Assembly (NCBI RefSeq): GCF_030269325.1
Contig: NZ_BSTD01000003.1
Coordinates: 806,001-870,000, forward strand
Direction: 5' to 3'
DNA length: 64,000 bases
Source: Amycolatopsis sp. NBRC 101858
GTDB taxonomy: Bacteria > Actinomycetota > Actinomycetes > Mycobacteriales > Pseudonocardiaceae
This document shows, in pieces, positions 33,521 through 41,991 of this stretch. Under the pieces are notes generated by a model that was given only the letters and a program-made list of their open reading frames with translations, searched no databases and was not told where the DNA came from. The position numbers and the translations under genes are program-made. Every line of letters begins with the position of its first letter. Positions within the stretch are counted from its first letter, which is position 1.

Positions 33521-35149
33521 TCAGCAGGTGCGGAGAGTCACGTCGCGGGCCGCCGAACGGCTGAGGTTCCAGGCCGGCCAGCCGTCCGGGGTGTCGCCGG
33601 CGAGGACCTGGCGCAGCACGCACGTCCGGAGCGGCTCCGGCAGCCGGGCCGACACCACCGGGACGACGTCGGCGGAGAACCCCGCCAGGTACTGGTGGTC
33701 CAGGGGCTTGCCGGCGGCCGCGCGGTCGAGGTTGGCGCCGGCGATGAGGCGTTCCGGGTCGAGGACGGCGAGCACCAGCAGCGCCGCGGCCGCGGTGCCG
33801 ATCGCCGCGCGGGGCAGCCACGCCGAGCGGAGCTTGACCAGCGACGCCAGCACCAGCACGAACACCGCGCCGAACCACAGTTCGCAGACCTCGACCAGCA
33901 GGCGCAGCACGGTGAAGCCGTAGGCCTCCTGGTAGGTCCACATGCGACTCAACGCCGACCCGACGAGCACCAGGCTCAACGCGCTCAAGGCACCCAGCAG
34001 CACGCGCTGGCGCAGCCGGTCGGCCTTCGTGACGTTCGGGGCCCAGCGCAGCGCCGCGGCGACGATCGCCAGCGTCAGCACGGTGACCGCGCACAGCTGC
34101 CAGAAACCGCCGCGCGCGTACTCGGCGGAGGTGAGGTTGCTGGTGCGCAGGACGTATTCGGTGCCGCCGAAGAGCACGACCAGCCGGACGACGACGAACA
34201 CGCTGAACAGCAGGACGAGGACGGTCAGCGGGACTGTCCACTCCAGACCGTACTTGGTCCGGTATGGACGTTCGGCGGTGGCGCGATGCGCTGGGGCGGC
34301 GAGGAAGTAGCACGCTCCGGCGACGAGCAGGGCCGCGACGACGAACACGCAGCACCAGCGCACGAGGACGGCGACGCTGAGGTCGGGGATGACGGCGTTG
34401 ACGACGGCGGCGAAGGCGGCATCGGCACTGGCGAGCAGCGGCACGAAGACGGCGACGAGCGCGGCGGTGGCCAACACGGCGAGGCCGATCCGCCGGGCGA
34501 CACCGTCGCGCCGGGCGGCGAAGCGGCCCACCCCGCGGCCGGCCCAAGGAACGGCGCGGAGAGCTTCCAGGGGGACGGCGAGCATGTCGTAGAGGACGGA
34601 GTTGACGGTCCGCTCCCCCACGACGGCGAGCGAACCCGTGACGACGGCGCCGAGCACGCAGAGGACGAACAGCCAGCCGGACGCCCGCACGGCACCCATC
34701 GCGAGCAGGGCGAGGGTGAGGAAGGCCCACCCGGCGCTGCCCCAGGTGAAGGACCCGCCACCGTCGGCCGACCGCCGATCGGCGAGGAAGACGGCGAGGG
34801 TGACGGCCAGCCCGGCCAGCAGCCACCCGACCCCGGGCCGGTCGACGGGCAGGACGAGGGCAGCGGCCACCCCGGCCAGCCCGGCGGCGGGAAGAACGGC
34901 GGGAGGCAGCGGGACGACGGCGGATTTCGGTGGCGGGATCGGCCGCAGGAGAACGGAAGAAGCGGCGACGGCGACCCCACCGGCCCGGGCCCGACCGGCG
35001 GCGGGTGAAGCTGCACCCGCGCCCTCGCCGCCTGCCGACCTAAGAGCCCCGACGCCCACCCCCTCCGCGGATACGGCCCCGCCGCCCGCCGATCGCTTCC
35101 CCCGCGGCACCCGCTCCCCCGCGCCCGAGTCGATCCTGTTCTTCGGCAT
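33521..35149 (-). CDS. DUF4173-type polytopic membrane protein
   Basis: This 542-residue protein has about 12 hydrophobic helices after a Gly/Arg-rich cytosolic N-terminus of about 70 residues. It shows the DUF4173 patterns ADAAFAAVV, RTSNLTSAEYARGGFWQLCAVTVLTLAIV (core AEYARGGFWQL), ALSLVLVGSALSRMWTYQEAYGFTVLRL (core RMWTYQEAYG) and a soluble C-terminal domain ending LNLSRSAAR-like (WNLSRSAARDVTLRTC). Family function is unknown; members often neighbour two-component systems, as here, where a sensor kinase gene lies immediately upstream in the same direction. Confidence 0.85.
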   Translation of the reverse strand: MPKNRIDSGAGERVPRGKRSAGGGAVSAEGVGVGALRSAGGEGAGAASPAAGRARAGGVAVAASSVLLRPIPPPKSAVVPLPPAVLPAAGLAGVAAALVLPVDRPGVGWLLAGLAVTLAVFLADRRSADGGGSFTWGSAGWAFLTLALLAMGAVRASGWLFVLCVLGAVVTGSLAVVGERTVNSVLYDMLAVPLEALRAVPWAGRGVGRFAARRDGVARRIGLAVLATAALVAVFVPLLASADAAFAAVVNAVIPDLSVAVLVRWCCVFVVAALLVAGACYFLAAPAHRATAERPYRTKYGLEWTVPLTVLVLLFSVFVVVRLVVLFGGTEYVLRTSNLTSAEYARGGFWQLCAVTVLTLAIVAAALRWAPNVTKADRLRQRVLLGALSALSLVLVGSALSRMWTYQEAYGFTVLRLLVEVCELWFGAVFVLVLASLVKLRSAWLPRAAIGTAAAALLVLAVLDPERLIAGANLDRAAAGKPLDHQYLAGFSADVVPVVSARLPEPLRTCVLRQVLAGDTPDGWPAWNLSRSAARDVTLRTC

Positions 35150-35257
35150 CTCGCCCTGCTTTCTCCGCGCGGATCGCCAGCGATCCTCCGCGAGTTCACG
35201 TTCGCTTTTGCGAATCCCTCAGCCCGCACCACTCGCCGCGGTCATGACCCGCGAAGC

Positions 35258-36274
35258 TCAGCCCGTCGGCAGCGTCACCCGGATCCGGCTGCCGACCCCC
35301 GCGGAAGGCTCCACCGCCCCGATCGTCCCGCCGTGCAGCTCGACCGCCCACCGCGCGATCGCCAAGCCCAGCCCCGTCCCCCCGCCGGACGGCCGCTCCC
35401 CCCGCGTGAACCGCTCGAACACCCGCTCGCGGTCGGCCGGGGCGATCCCCGGTCCCTCGTCGCACACGTCGATGCGGATCTCGCCCGGGCGGACCTCGGC
35501 CAGCACCCGCACCGATCCGCCCGCCGGGCCGTGGCGGGCCGCGTTCTCCAGCAGGTTCGCCACCACCTGGAACAGCCGGCCGCGGTCCGCGACCACCACC
35601 GCGTCCGACGGCGCCACCGTCACCGAGAACGTCACCCCGCGCACCAACGCCGCCTCGGAAACCGCCTCCGACAACAAAGCGGACAGCGAAAACGACGTCT
35701 TGTGCAGCGGAATCGCCCCCGCGTCGAGGCGCGACAGGTCCAGCAGCTCGTCCACCAGCGTCGCCAGGCGCTCGGTCTGCTGCAGTGCCGTCTTCAGCGT
35801 CGCCGGGTCCGGGTCCTCGACGCCGTCGACCAGGTTCTCCAGCACCCCGCCCAGCGCCGTGATCGGCGTGCGCAGCTCGTGGGACACGTTCGCGATCAGC
35901 TCACGGCGCTGCTTGTCCGCGTCGCCGAGATCGCCCGCCATCAGGTTGAACGCCTGCGCCAGCTCGCCCACTTCGTCCCGCGTGGTGGCGCGGACGCGGC
36001 GCGTGTAGTCGCCCTTCGCCATCGCCCGCACCGCGCCCGTCATCTCGCGCAGCGGCCGGGTCATCCCGTGGGCCAGCACCTGCGACAGCAGCAGCGCCAG
36101 CACCATCGCCGTGATCGTCGTCTTGGGCGGCAGCCAGCCGATCTGCCAGTTGAAGAACGCGAACGCGACCCCGCCGGACGCGACCATCAGGATCGCCAGC
36201 TTCAGCTTGATCGAGCGGACCCCGTCCAGCGGCCGCGGCAGCAGCTCGACCACCCGCACCAGCAGCGCCTTCAC
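35258..36274 (-). CDS. HAMP-containing sensor histidine kinase
   Basis: This 338-residue kinase starts at a GTG (36274) overlapping the regulator stop (GTGA). Two membrane helices (IKLKLAILMVASGGVAFAFF and TITAMVLALLLSQVLAHG) enclose a very short outside loop, followed by HAMP, the H box ELIANVSHELRTPITAL, an N box LLENAARHGPAG, and G boxes DEGPGIAPADRERVFERFTRG and GGGTGLGLAIARW. The tiny sensor loop suggests detection within the membrane. Its partner regulator gene is frameshifted in this sequence, so signalling may be broken or the base call wrong. Confidence 0.93.
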   Translation of the reverse strand: MKALLVRVVELLPRPLDGVRSIKLKLAILMVASGGVAFAFFNWQIGWLPPKTTITAMVLALLLSQVLAHGMTRPLREMTGAVRAMAKGDYTRRVRATTRDEVGELAQAFNLMAGDLGDADKQRRELIANVSHELRTPITALGGVLENLVDGVEDPDPATLKTALQQTERLATLVDELLDLSRLDAGAIPLHKTSFSLSALLSEAVSEAALVRGVTFSVTVAPSDAVVVADRGRLFQVVANLLENAARHGPAGGSVRVLAEVRPGEIRIDVCDEGPGIAPADRERVFERFTRGERPSGGGTGLGLAIARWAVELHGGTIGAVEPSAGVGSRIRVTLPTG

Positions 36275-36965
36275 GATCCCGCCTCCAGCGCGTACCCGAC
36301 GCCGTGCACGGTCCGGATGAGGTCGGCGCCGAGCTTGCGCCGCAGCGCCTTGATGTGGCTGTCCACCGCCCGGGTGCCCGCCGACGAGCTGTGGACGTCC
36401 CAGTCCCACACCTCCGACAGCAGCCGTTCGCGCGGCTGCACCACCCGCGGCCGCCGCGCGAAGTGCACCAGCAGGTCGAACTCGATCGGCGTCAGCTGCG
36501 CCGCGACGCCGGCCCGCGCGACGCGCCGCTCGTCGACGTCGATCTCGAGGTCGCCGAGCACGATCCGCGCGTGCGAGTCCGACCGCGACGAGCGCTCGAC
36601 CCGCCGCAGCAGCGCGTGCACCCGGGCCGTGAGCACGCGCATCGAGAACGGCTTCGTCAGGTAGTCGTCGGCGCCGACCCCCAGCCCGACCAGCATGTCC
36701 GTCTCGTCGGCACGCGCGGTCAGCATGAGCACCGGCACCGGCCGCCGTCCCTGGATCCGGCGGCAGACCTCCAGGCCGTCGAACCCCGGGAGCATCACGT
36801 CCAGCACGACCAGGTCCGGCTCCGCCGAGGTGTCCGCTTCGACCGCGGCGGCCCGTCGTGGGCGACGTCCACGCTGAACCCCTCGGCCCGCAGCCGGGCC
36901 GCGATCGACGCGGCGATCGTGACGTCGTCCTCGACGACGAGCACCCGCCGCACTCCTGGTTCCAT
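36271..36965 (-). pseudogene. OmpR-family response regulator with a frameshift
   Basis: From the ATG at 36965 one frame reads MEPGVRRVLVVEDDVTIAAS and the start of a receiver domain, but it meets TGA at 36797-36795. A second frame picks up at about 36850 with AAVEADTSAEPDLVVLDVMLPGFDGLEV (core LVVLDVMLPG) and continues through a full winged-helix domain to 36271. Adding one base in the GGGCCGCCGCGG run near 36846-36853 restores a normal 231-residue regulator. The acidic pair and phosphoacceptor Asp end up in different frames. A sequencing error in a GC run, a true recent mutation, or a frameshift during translation are all possible; I favour the first two. Confidence 0.85.
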
Positions 36966-37133
36966 GAAAACGACCTTAGGGATCGGCGGTGGAGAGGGTC
37001 CGCGCGAAGTGTGGAGATCCTGTGGAGACGTTTCACCCGCTTTGCCGGTTCGTGACGGCGAGATGTGTGACGCAGGTCATGCACCCCGGCACCGATCGCG
37101 CAATCGACAGTCTGCACTCCTGATCAGGGAAGA

Positions 37134-38738
37134 GTGAACAGTCTGCCGTTGCCCCGGCCGCGACCCGGCGCGCAGGATTCCGCAATGGCGCCGACACCCG
37201 CAGACCAGCGCGTGCACGACGACGGCCGGGTCGAGCTCGACCCCGCCGACGTCGGGTCTCTCGAAGGCAGCCGGTTCTTCAACGAAGAGCTGGCCCCCGT
37301 CCCCGTCGCAAAGCGGACCTGGACCACCTACAACTACTTCGCGCTCTGGATGGGGATGGCCCACAACATCCCCAGCTACGCCCTGGCCGCGTCGCTGATC
37401 GCGCTCGGCATGAACTGGGTCCAGGCACTGATCACGATCACGATCGGCAACCTGATCGTGCTCGTGCCGATGCTGCTCAACAGCCACGCCGGCACGAAGT
37501 ACGGCATCCCGTTCCCGGTGTTCGCCCGCGCGTTCTACGGCCTGCGCGGCGCCAACCTGGCCGCGCTGCTGCGTGCGTTCATCGCGTGCGGCTGGTTCGG
37601 CATCCAGACGTGGGTCGGCGGCGAGGCCATCTACGTCATCCTCGGGCGCCTGCTCGGCTCGTGGTGGCGGGACGCGCCGGAGGTCGCCGGCCAGCACTGG
37701 ACGCTGTGGCTGTCCTTCGTGGTCTTCTGGATCGGCCAGATGCTGATCATCTGGCGGGGCATGGACGCGGTCCGCCGCTTCGAGAACTGGACGGCGCCGC
37801 TGGTGTCGGTCGGCTTCCTGATCATGCTCGCGTACGTGCTGGTCAAGGCGGGCGGCCTCGGCCCGATCCTGGCCGACGGCGGCAAGCTCGGCTGGGGCCC
37901 GGACTTCTGGAAGGTGTTCGCGCCGTCGCTGATGGCGATGATCGCGTTCTGGTCGACGCTGTCGCTGAACATGCCGGACTTCACGCGCTTCGGCGGCAGC
38001 CAGCGCAAGCAGGTCCGCGGCCAGATCCTCGGCCTGCCGACGACGATGACGTTCATCGCGGTCGTCGCCATCCTGACGACGTCGGGCGGGCACGTCCTCT
38101 ACGGCGAGGACATCTGGGACCCGGCACAGCTGGCCGACAAGTTCTCGAGCCCGGTCGTGGTCGTCGTCGCGCTGGTCGCCCTGGTGCTGGCCACGATCTC
38201 GGCGAACCTCGCGGCCAACGTCGTCAGCCCGTCCTACGACTTCTCGAACGCGTTCCCGAAGAAGATCACGTTCGCGGTCGGCGGCGGCATCACCGGCGTC
38301 ATCGGCATCCTGATCCAGCCGTGGCGGCTCTACTCCGACCCGAACATCTACATCTTCGCCTGGCTCGGCTTCTACGGCGGCCTGCTCGGCGCGGTCGCGG
38401 GCGTGCTCGTCGCGGGCTACTGGGTGATCGCCCGCACCAAGCTCAGGCTGAAGGACCTCTACACACCCGATGGGGTGTATTGGTTCAGCGGCGGCTGGAA
38501 CTGGCGCGCGCTGGTCGCGACGCTGGTGGGAGCCGTCCTCGCGGTCGGTGGTGCCTACGGCGGGCCGTTCCCCGCGGACGGGCTCATCCCGTTCCTCAAG
38601 CCGCTTTACGACTACAACTGGGTGGTCGGCTTCGTCGGCGCGTTCGTCGTCTTCGCCGCCCTGTCTCGTTCGTCAACCAAGGAGGAAGCAAGTGAGCGTC
38701 GTCCGAGCCGGATTGATCCAGCAGCGGTGGACGGGTGA
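37134..38738 (+). CDS. NCS1-family nucleobase/hydantoin permease
   Basis: This 534-residue transporter has about 12 helices with NCS1 features: the N-terminal EELAPVPVAKRTWTTYNYFALWMGMAHNIPSY (core KRTWTTYNYFALWMGM), NLIVLVPMLLNSHAGTKYGIPFPVFAR, and GGEAIYVILG. The start is a GTG at 37134 preceded by GGGA; an ATG at 37185 preceded by AGGA is an alternative. NCS1 proteins import uracil, cytosine, allantoin or hydantoins by Na+ or H+ symport. The catabolic genes that follow suggest uracil, dihydropyrimidines or hydantoins. Its end overlaps the next gene by 47 bp. Confidence 0.92.
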   Translation: MNSLPLPRPRPGAQDSAMAPTPADQRVHDDGRVELDPADVGSLEGSRFFNEELAPVPVAKRTWTTYNYFALWMGMAHNIPSYALAASLIALGMNWVQALITITIGNLIVLVPMLLNSHAGTKYGIPFPVFARAFYGLRGANLAALLRAFIACGWFGIQTWVGGEAIYVILGRLLGSWWRDAPEVAGQHWTLWLSFVVFWIGQMLIIWRGMDAVRRFENWTAPLVSVGFLIMLAYVLVKAGGLGPILADGGKLGWGPDFWKVFAPSLMAMIAFWSTLSLNMPDFTRFGGSQRKQVRGQILGLPTTMTFIAVVAILTTSGGHVLYGEDIWDPAQLADKFSSPVVVVVALVALVLATISANLAANVVSPSYDFSNAFPKKITFAVGGGITGVIGILIQPWRLYSDPNIYIFAWLGFYGGLLGAVAGVLVAGYWVIARTKLRLKDLYTPDGVYWFSGGWNWRALVATLVGAVLAVGGAYGGPFPADGLIPFLKPLYDYNWVVGFVGAFVVFAALSRSSTKEEASERRPSRIDPAAVDG

Positions 38739-39531
38739 CAAGGAGTCCATGATCAAGGCGGCGGTCGACCACATCGCCTCCGCCGCCTCGCAGGGCGCCC
38801 AGGTCGTCTGCCTGCAGGAACTGTTCTACGGCCCCTACTTCTGCCAGGTGCAGGACACCGAGTTCTACTCCTACACCGAGGGCATCCCGGACGGGCCGAC
38901 GACCAAGCTCATGCAGGAGGTGGCCGAGCGCCACGGCGTCGTGCTGATCGTGCCGATGTACGAGGTCGAGCAGCCCGGCGTGTACTACAACACCGCCGCG
39001 GTGATCGACGCCGACGGCACGTACCTCGGCAAGCACCGCAAGAACCACATCCCGCAGGTCAAGGGCTTCTGGGAGAAGTTCTACTTCCGGCCCGGGAACC
39101 TGGGTTACCCGGTGTTCGACACCGCTGTGGGCCGCATCGGCGTCTACATCTGCTACGAGCGGCACTTCCCGGAGGGCTGGCGCGCGCTGGGCCTGGCCGG
39201 GGCGAAGATCGTGTTCAACCCGTCGGCGACCAGCCGCGGGCTGTCGCAGTACCTGTGGAAACTGGAGCAGCCGGCGGCCGCGGTCGCGAACGAGTACTTC
39301 GTCGGCGCGATCAACCGCGTCGGCGTGGAACCGCTGGGCGACAACGACTTCTACGGCCAGACGTACTTCGCCGACCCGCGCGGCCAGCTGATCGGCGACG
39401 CCGCGTCCGACACCGACGACGAGGTCGTCATCCGCGACCTGGACATGACGCTGCTCGACGAGGTCCGGGACCTGTGGGCGTTCTACCGCGACCGCCGCCC
39501 GGACACCTACGGCCCCCTCACGGAGGCCTGA
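38692..39531 (+). CDS. Beta-ureidopropionase-like nitrilase-superfamily amidohydrolase
   Basis: This 279-residue enzyme starts at a GTG (38692) with a perfect GGAGG seven bases before it. The catalytic triad is visible: E43 (CLQELFYGPYF), K117 (GKHRKNHIP) and C154 (VYICYERHFPE). The sequence is close to N-carbamoyl-beta-alanine amidohydrolases (PydC type), which release beta-alanine, ammonia and CO2. It lies within an operon of permease and dihydropyrimidinase. N-carbamoyl-D-amino acid hydrolysis would be the alternative if the pathway degrades hydantoins. Confidence 0.92.
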   Translation: MSVVRAGLIQQRWTGDKESMIKAAVDHIASAASQGAQVVCLQELFYGPYFCQVQDTEFYSYTEGIPDGPTTKLMQEVAERHGVVLIVPMYEVEQPGVYYNTAAVIDADGTYLGKHRKNHIPQVKGFWEKFYFRPGNLGYPVFDTAVGRIGVYICYERHFPEGWRALGLAGAKIVFNPSATSRGLSQYLWKLEQPAAAVANEYFVGAINRVGVEPLGDNDFYGQTYFADPRGQLIGDAASDTDDEVVIRDLDMTLLDEVRDLWAFYRDRRPDTYGPLTEA

Positions 39532-40913
39532 TGACCACGCTCATCAAGGGCGGCCAGGTCGTTTCGCCGTCGGGTGCGCTCCTGGCGGACGTGCTGGTGG
39601 ACGGCGAGACCATCGCCGCCGTCGGCGCGCCCGGCACGCTCACCGGCGACGAGACGATCGACGCCACCGGCAAGTACGTGCTGCCCGGCGGGATCGACGC
39701 GCACACGCACATGGAGATGCCGTTCGGCGGGACGCACTCGGTCGACACGTTCTCGACCGGCACCACCGCGGCCGCGTGGGGCGGCACGACGACGATCATC
39801 GACTTCGCCGTGCAGGCCAAGGGCACGTCCCTGCTGTCCACCATGGACAAGTGGCACGCGAAAGCCGACGGCAACTGCGCGATCGACTACGGCTTCCACA
39901 TGATCGTCAGCGACGTCAACGACCAGTCGCTGAAGGAGATGGAAGCCTGCGTCGACGCCGGGGTCGGCAGCTTCAAGATGTTCATGGCCTACCCGGGGGT
40001 GTTCTACTCCACGGACGGGGAAATCCTGCTGGCCATGCAGAAAGCGCGCGAAATCGGCGCTACGATCATGATGCACGCGGAGAACGGCATCGCGATCGAC
40101 CAGCTGGCCGCGCAGGCGTTCGAAGCCGGGAACATCGACCCGGTCCAGCACGGGCTGACCCGGCCGCCGGAGCTGGAAGGAGAAGCGACGTCGCGGGCGA
40201 TCCAGCTCGCGAAGGTCACCGGCTCGCCGCTGTACATCGTGCACCTGTCGGCGTCGCAGGCGCTGGCGGCGGTCGCGGAAGCACGCAACGAGGGTCAGAA
40301 CGTCTTCGCCGAGACGTGCCCGCAGTACCTCTATCTGTCCATTGAGGACTTGGCGAAGCCGGACTTCGAGGGCGCGAAGTACGTCGCGTCGCCGCCGCTG
40401 CGGGAGAAGTCGCACCAGGCCGACCTGTGGCGCGGGCTGCGGACCAACGACCTGTCCGTGGTGTCCACCGACCACTGTCCCTTCTGCTTCAAGGACCAGA
40501 AGGAGCTGGGGCGCGGCGACTTCCGGGCGATCCCGAACGGCATGCCCGGCGTGGAGCACCGGATGGACCTGCTGCACCAGGGCGTCGTCGCGGGCGAGCT
40601 GACACTCGGGCGCTGGGTCGAGACGTGCTCGGCGACGCCGGCGCGGATGTTCGGGCTGTACCCGCGCAAGGGCGTCATCGCGGCGGGTTCGGACGCCGAC
40701 ATCGTCGTCTACGACCCCACGGCGAAGCAGACCCTGTCGGCCGAGACGCACCACATGAACGTGGACTACTCGGCGTACGAAGGGTTCGAGCTGACCGGTC
40801 GCGTGCATACGGTGCTGTCCCGTGGGCGCGTTGTCGTGTCGCCGGACGGGTTCACCGGGTCGACGTCGCACGGCAAGTTCCTGTCCCGCTCGCTGAACCA
40901 GTACCTGAACTGA
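39531..40913 (+). CDS. hydA: Dihydropyrimidinase/hydantoinase
   Basis: This 460-residue zinc amidohydrolase overlaps the previous stop by one base (TGATG). Ligands are present: HTH (H58, H60) in DAHTHMEMPFGG, the lysine to be carboxylated K148 in VGSFKMFMAYPG, MHAENG, VHLSASQAL and the Asp in STDHCPF. Members open the ring of dihydrouracil or hydantoins to N-carbamoyl products, the substrate of the preceding enzyme. The order hydrolase first, ring-opening enzyme second, is unremarkable for actinobacterial pyd loci. Confidence 0.95.
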   Translation: MTTLIKGGQVVSPSGALLADVLVDGETIAAVGAPGTLTGDETIDATGKYVLPGGIDAHTHMEMPFGGTHSVDTFSTGTTAAAWGGTTTIIDFAVQAKGTSLLSTMDKWHAKADGNCAIDYGFHMIVSDVNDQSLKEMEACVDAGVGSFKMFMAYPGVFYSTDGEILLAMQKAREIGATIMMHAENGIAIDQLAAQAFEAGNIDPVQHGLTRPPELEGEATSRAIQLAKVTGSPLYIVHLSASQALAAVAEARNEGQNVFAETCPQYLYLSIEDLAKPDFEGAKYVASPPLREKSHQADLWRGLRTNDLSVVSTDHCPFCFKDQKELGRGDFRAIPNGMPGVEHRMDLLHQGVVAGELTLGRWVETCSATPARMFGLYPRKGVIAAGSDADIVVYDPTAKQTLSAETHHMNVDYSAYEGFELTGRVHTVLSRGRVVVSPDGFTGSTSHGKFLSRSLNQYLN

Positions 40914-40920
40914 GGTGAGC

Positions 40921-41919
40921 ATGGACTTCGGGATCGTGCTGCAGACGGACCCGCCCGCGCGGGACGTCGTGCGGCTGATGAAGGACGCCGAGGACGCCGG
41001 GTTCCGCTACGGCTGGACGTTCGACTCCTGCGTGCTGTGGCAGGAGCCGTTCGTCATCTACTCGGCGATCCTCGCGGCGACGTCGTCGATGGTCGTGGGG
41101 CCGATGGTGACCAGCCCCGGCACGCGCGACTGGTCGGTGATGGCGTCGACCTTCGCCACGCTGAACGACATGTACGGCAACCGGACGGTCTGCGGCATCG
41201 GCCGCGGCGACTCGGCGCACCGGGTGGTCGGGAAGCCACCGTCCACTTTGGCCACCGTCCGCGACTGCATGCGCGTGGTGAAGGACCTCGCCGAAGGCCG
41301 CGCGGTGGAGATGAACGAGACGACCGTGCAGATCCCGTGGATCCGCAACGGCCGGCTCGAGATGTGGATGGCCGGGTACGGGCCGAAGGCGCTGAAGACG
41401 GTCGGCGAGCACGCGGACGGCTTCATCCTCCAGTGCGCGGACCCGGCGATCGCCCGCTGGACGATCGGCGCGGTGCGCGACGCGGCGAGGGCGGCCGGGC
41501 GCGACCCGGGCGGCATCACGATCTGCGTCGCGGCCCCGGCGTACGTCGGTGACGACCTGGCGCACCAGCGCGAGCAGCTGCGCTGGTTCGGCGGGATGGT
41601 CGGCAACCACGTCGCGGACCTGGTCGCGCGCTACGGCTCGTCCGGCGCGGTGCCGAAGGAGCTGACCGACTACATCCGCGAGCGGGAGGGCTACGACTAC
41701 AGCCACCACGGCAAGGCGGGCAACCCGTCGACGGAGTTCGTCCCGGACGAGATCGTCGACCGCTTCTGCCTGCTGGGCCCGGCGTCGGCGCACATCTCCC
41801 GCCTGCAGGAACTCGCGGAGCTGGGCGTTGACCAGTTCTCGCTGTACCTGATGCACGACGACCGCGAGGCGACGCTGGCGTCCTACGGGTCGCAGATCAT
41901 CCCGAAGCTCACCGCGTAG
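40921..41919 (+). CDS. LLM-class F420-dependent oxidoreductase (TIGR03842-like)
   Basis: This 332-residue luciferase-like protein starts at the ATG at 40921 after GAGG (a GTG at 40915 is less likely). It begins MDFGIVLQTDPPARDVVRLM, with LLM-fold landmarks ATSSMVVGPMVTSPGTRDW, YGNRTVCGIGRGDSAHRVVG and EMWMAGYGPKALKTVGEHADGFI (core AGYGPKALKTVG). It is the last gene of the permease-ureidopropionase-dihydropyrimidinase operon. No dihydropyrimidine dehydrogenase gene lies in the window, so this enzyme could supply the redox step, reducing uracil/thymine with reduced F420 or oxidising a related ring. That assignment is inference from context. Confidence 0.88.
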   Translation: MDFGIVLQTDPPARDVVRLMKDAEDAGFRYGWTFDSCVLWQEPFVIYSAILAATSSMVVGPMVTSPGTRDWSVMASTFATLNDMYGNRTVCGIGRGDSAHRVVGKPPSTLATVRDCMRVVKDLAEGRAVEMNETTVQIPWIRNGRLEMWMAGYGPKALKTVGEHADGFILQCADPAIARWTIGAVRDAARAAGRDPGGITICVAAPAYVGDDLAHQREQLRWFGGMVGNHVADLVARYGSSGAVPKELTDYIREREGYDYSHHGKAGNPSTEFVPDEIVDRFCLLGPASAHISRLQELAELGVDQFSLYLMHDDREATLASYGSQIIPKLTA

Positions 41920-41938
41920 GGCCCGCCCTACCCCGGTT

Positions 41939-41966
41939 CCGGGGGTGCGCACCAGCGCGCCCCCGG
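41939..41966 (+). terminator. Hairpin ending the pyrimidine catabolism operon
   Basis: CCGGGGGTGCGC (41939-41950) pairs with GCGCGCCCCCGG (41955-41966) with one G-T wobble and the loop ACCA. It starts 20 bp after the oxidoreductase stop. There is no T-run, as is usual for actinobacterial terminators. Confidence 0.75.
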
Positions 41967-41991
41967 TCCCGGTGCCGGGACGATCGGGGCC

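Noticed and set aside
36795..36965. Programmed ribosomal frameshift in the response regulator
   Set aside because: No slippery heptamer or stimulatory structure is evident and OmpR regulators do not need one; an error or mutation is simpler.
35258..37117. 619-residue fused regulator-kinase protein
   Set aside because: The N-terminal part is in the wrong frame for a response regulator, while the true frames match a frameshifted regulator and a separate kinase.
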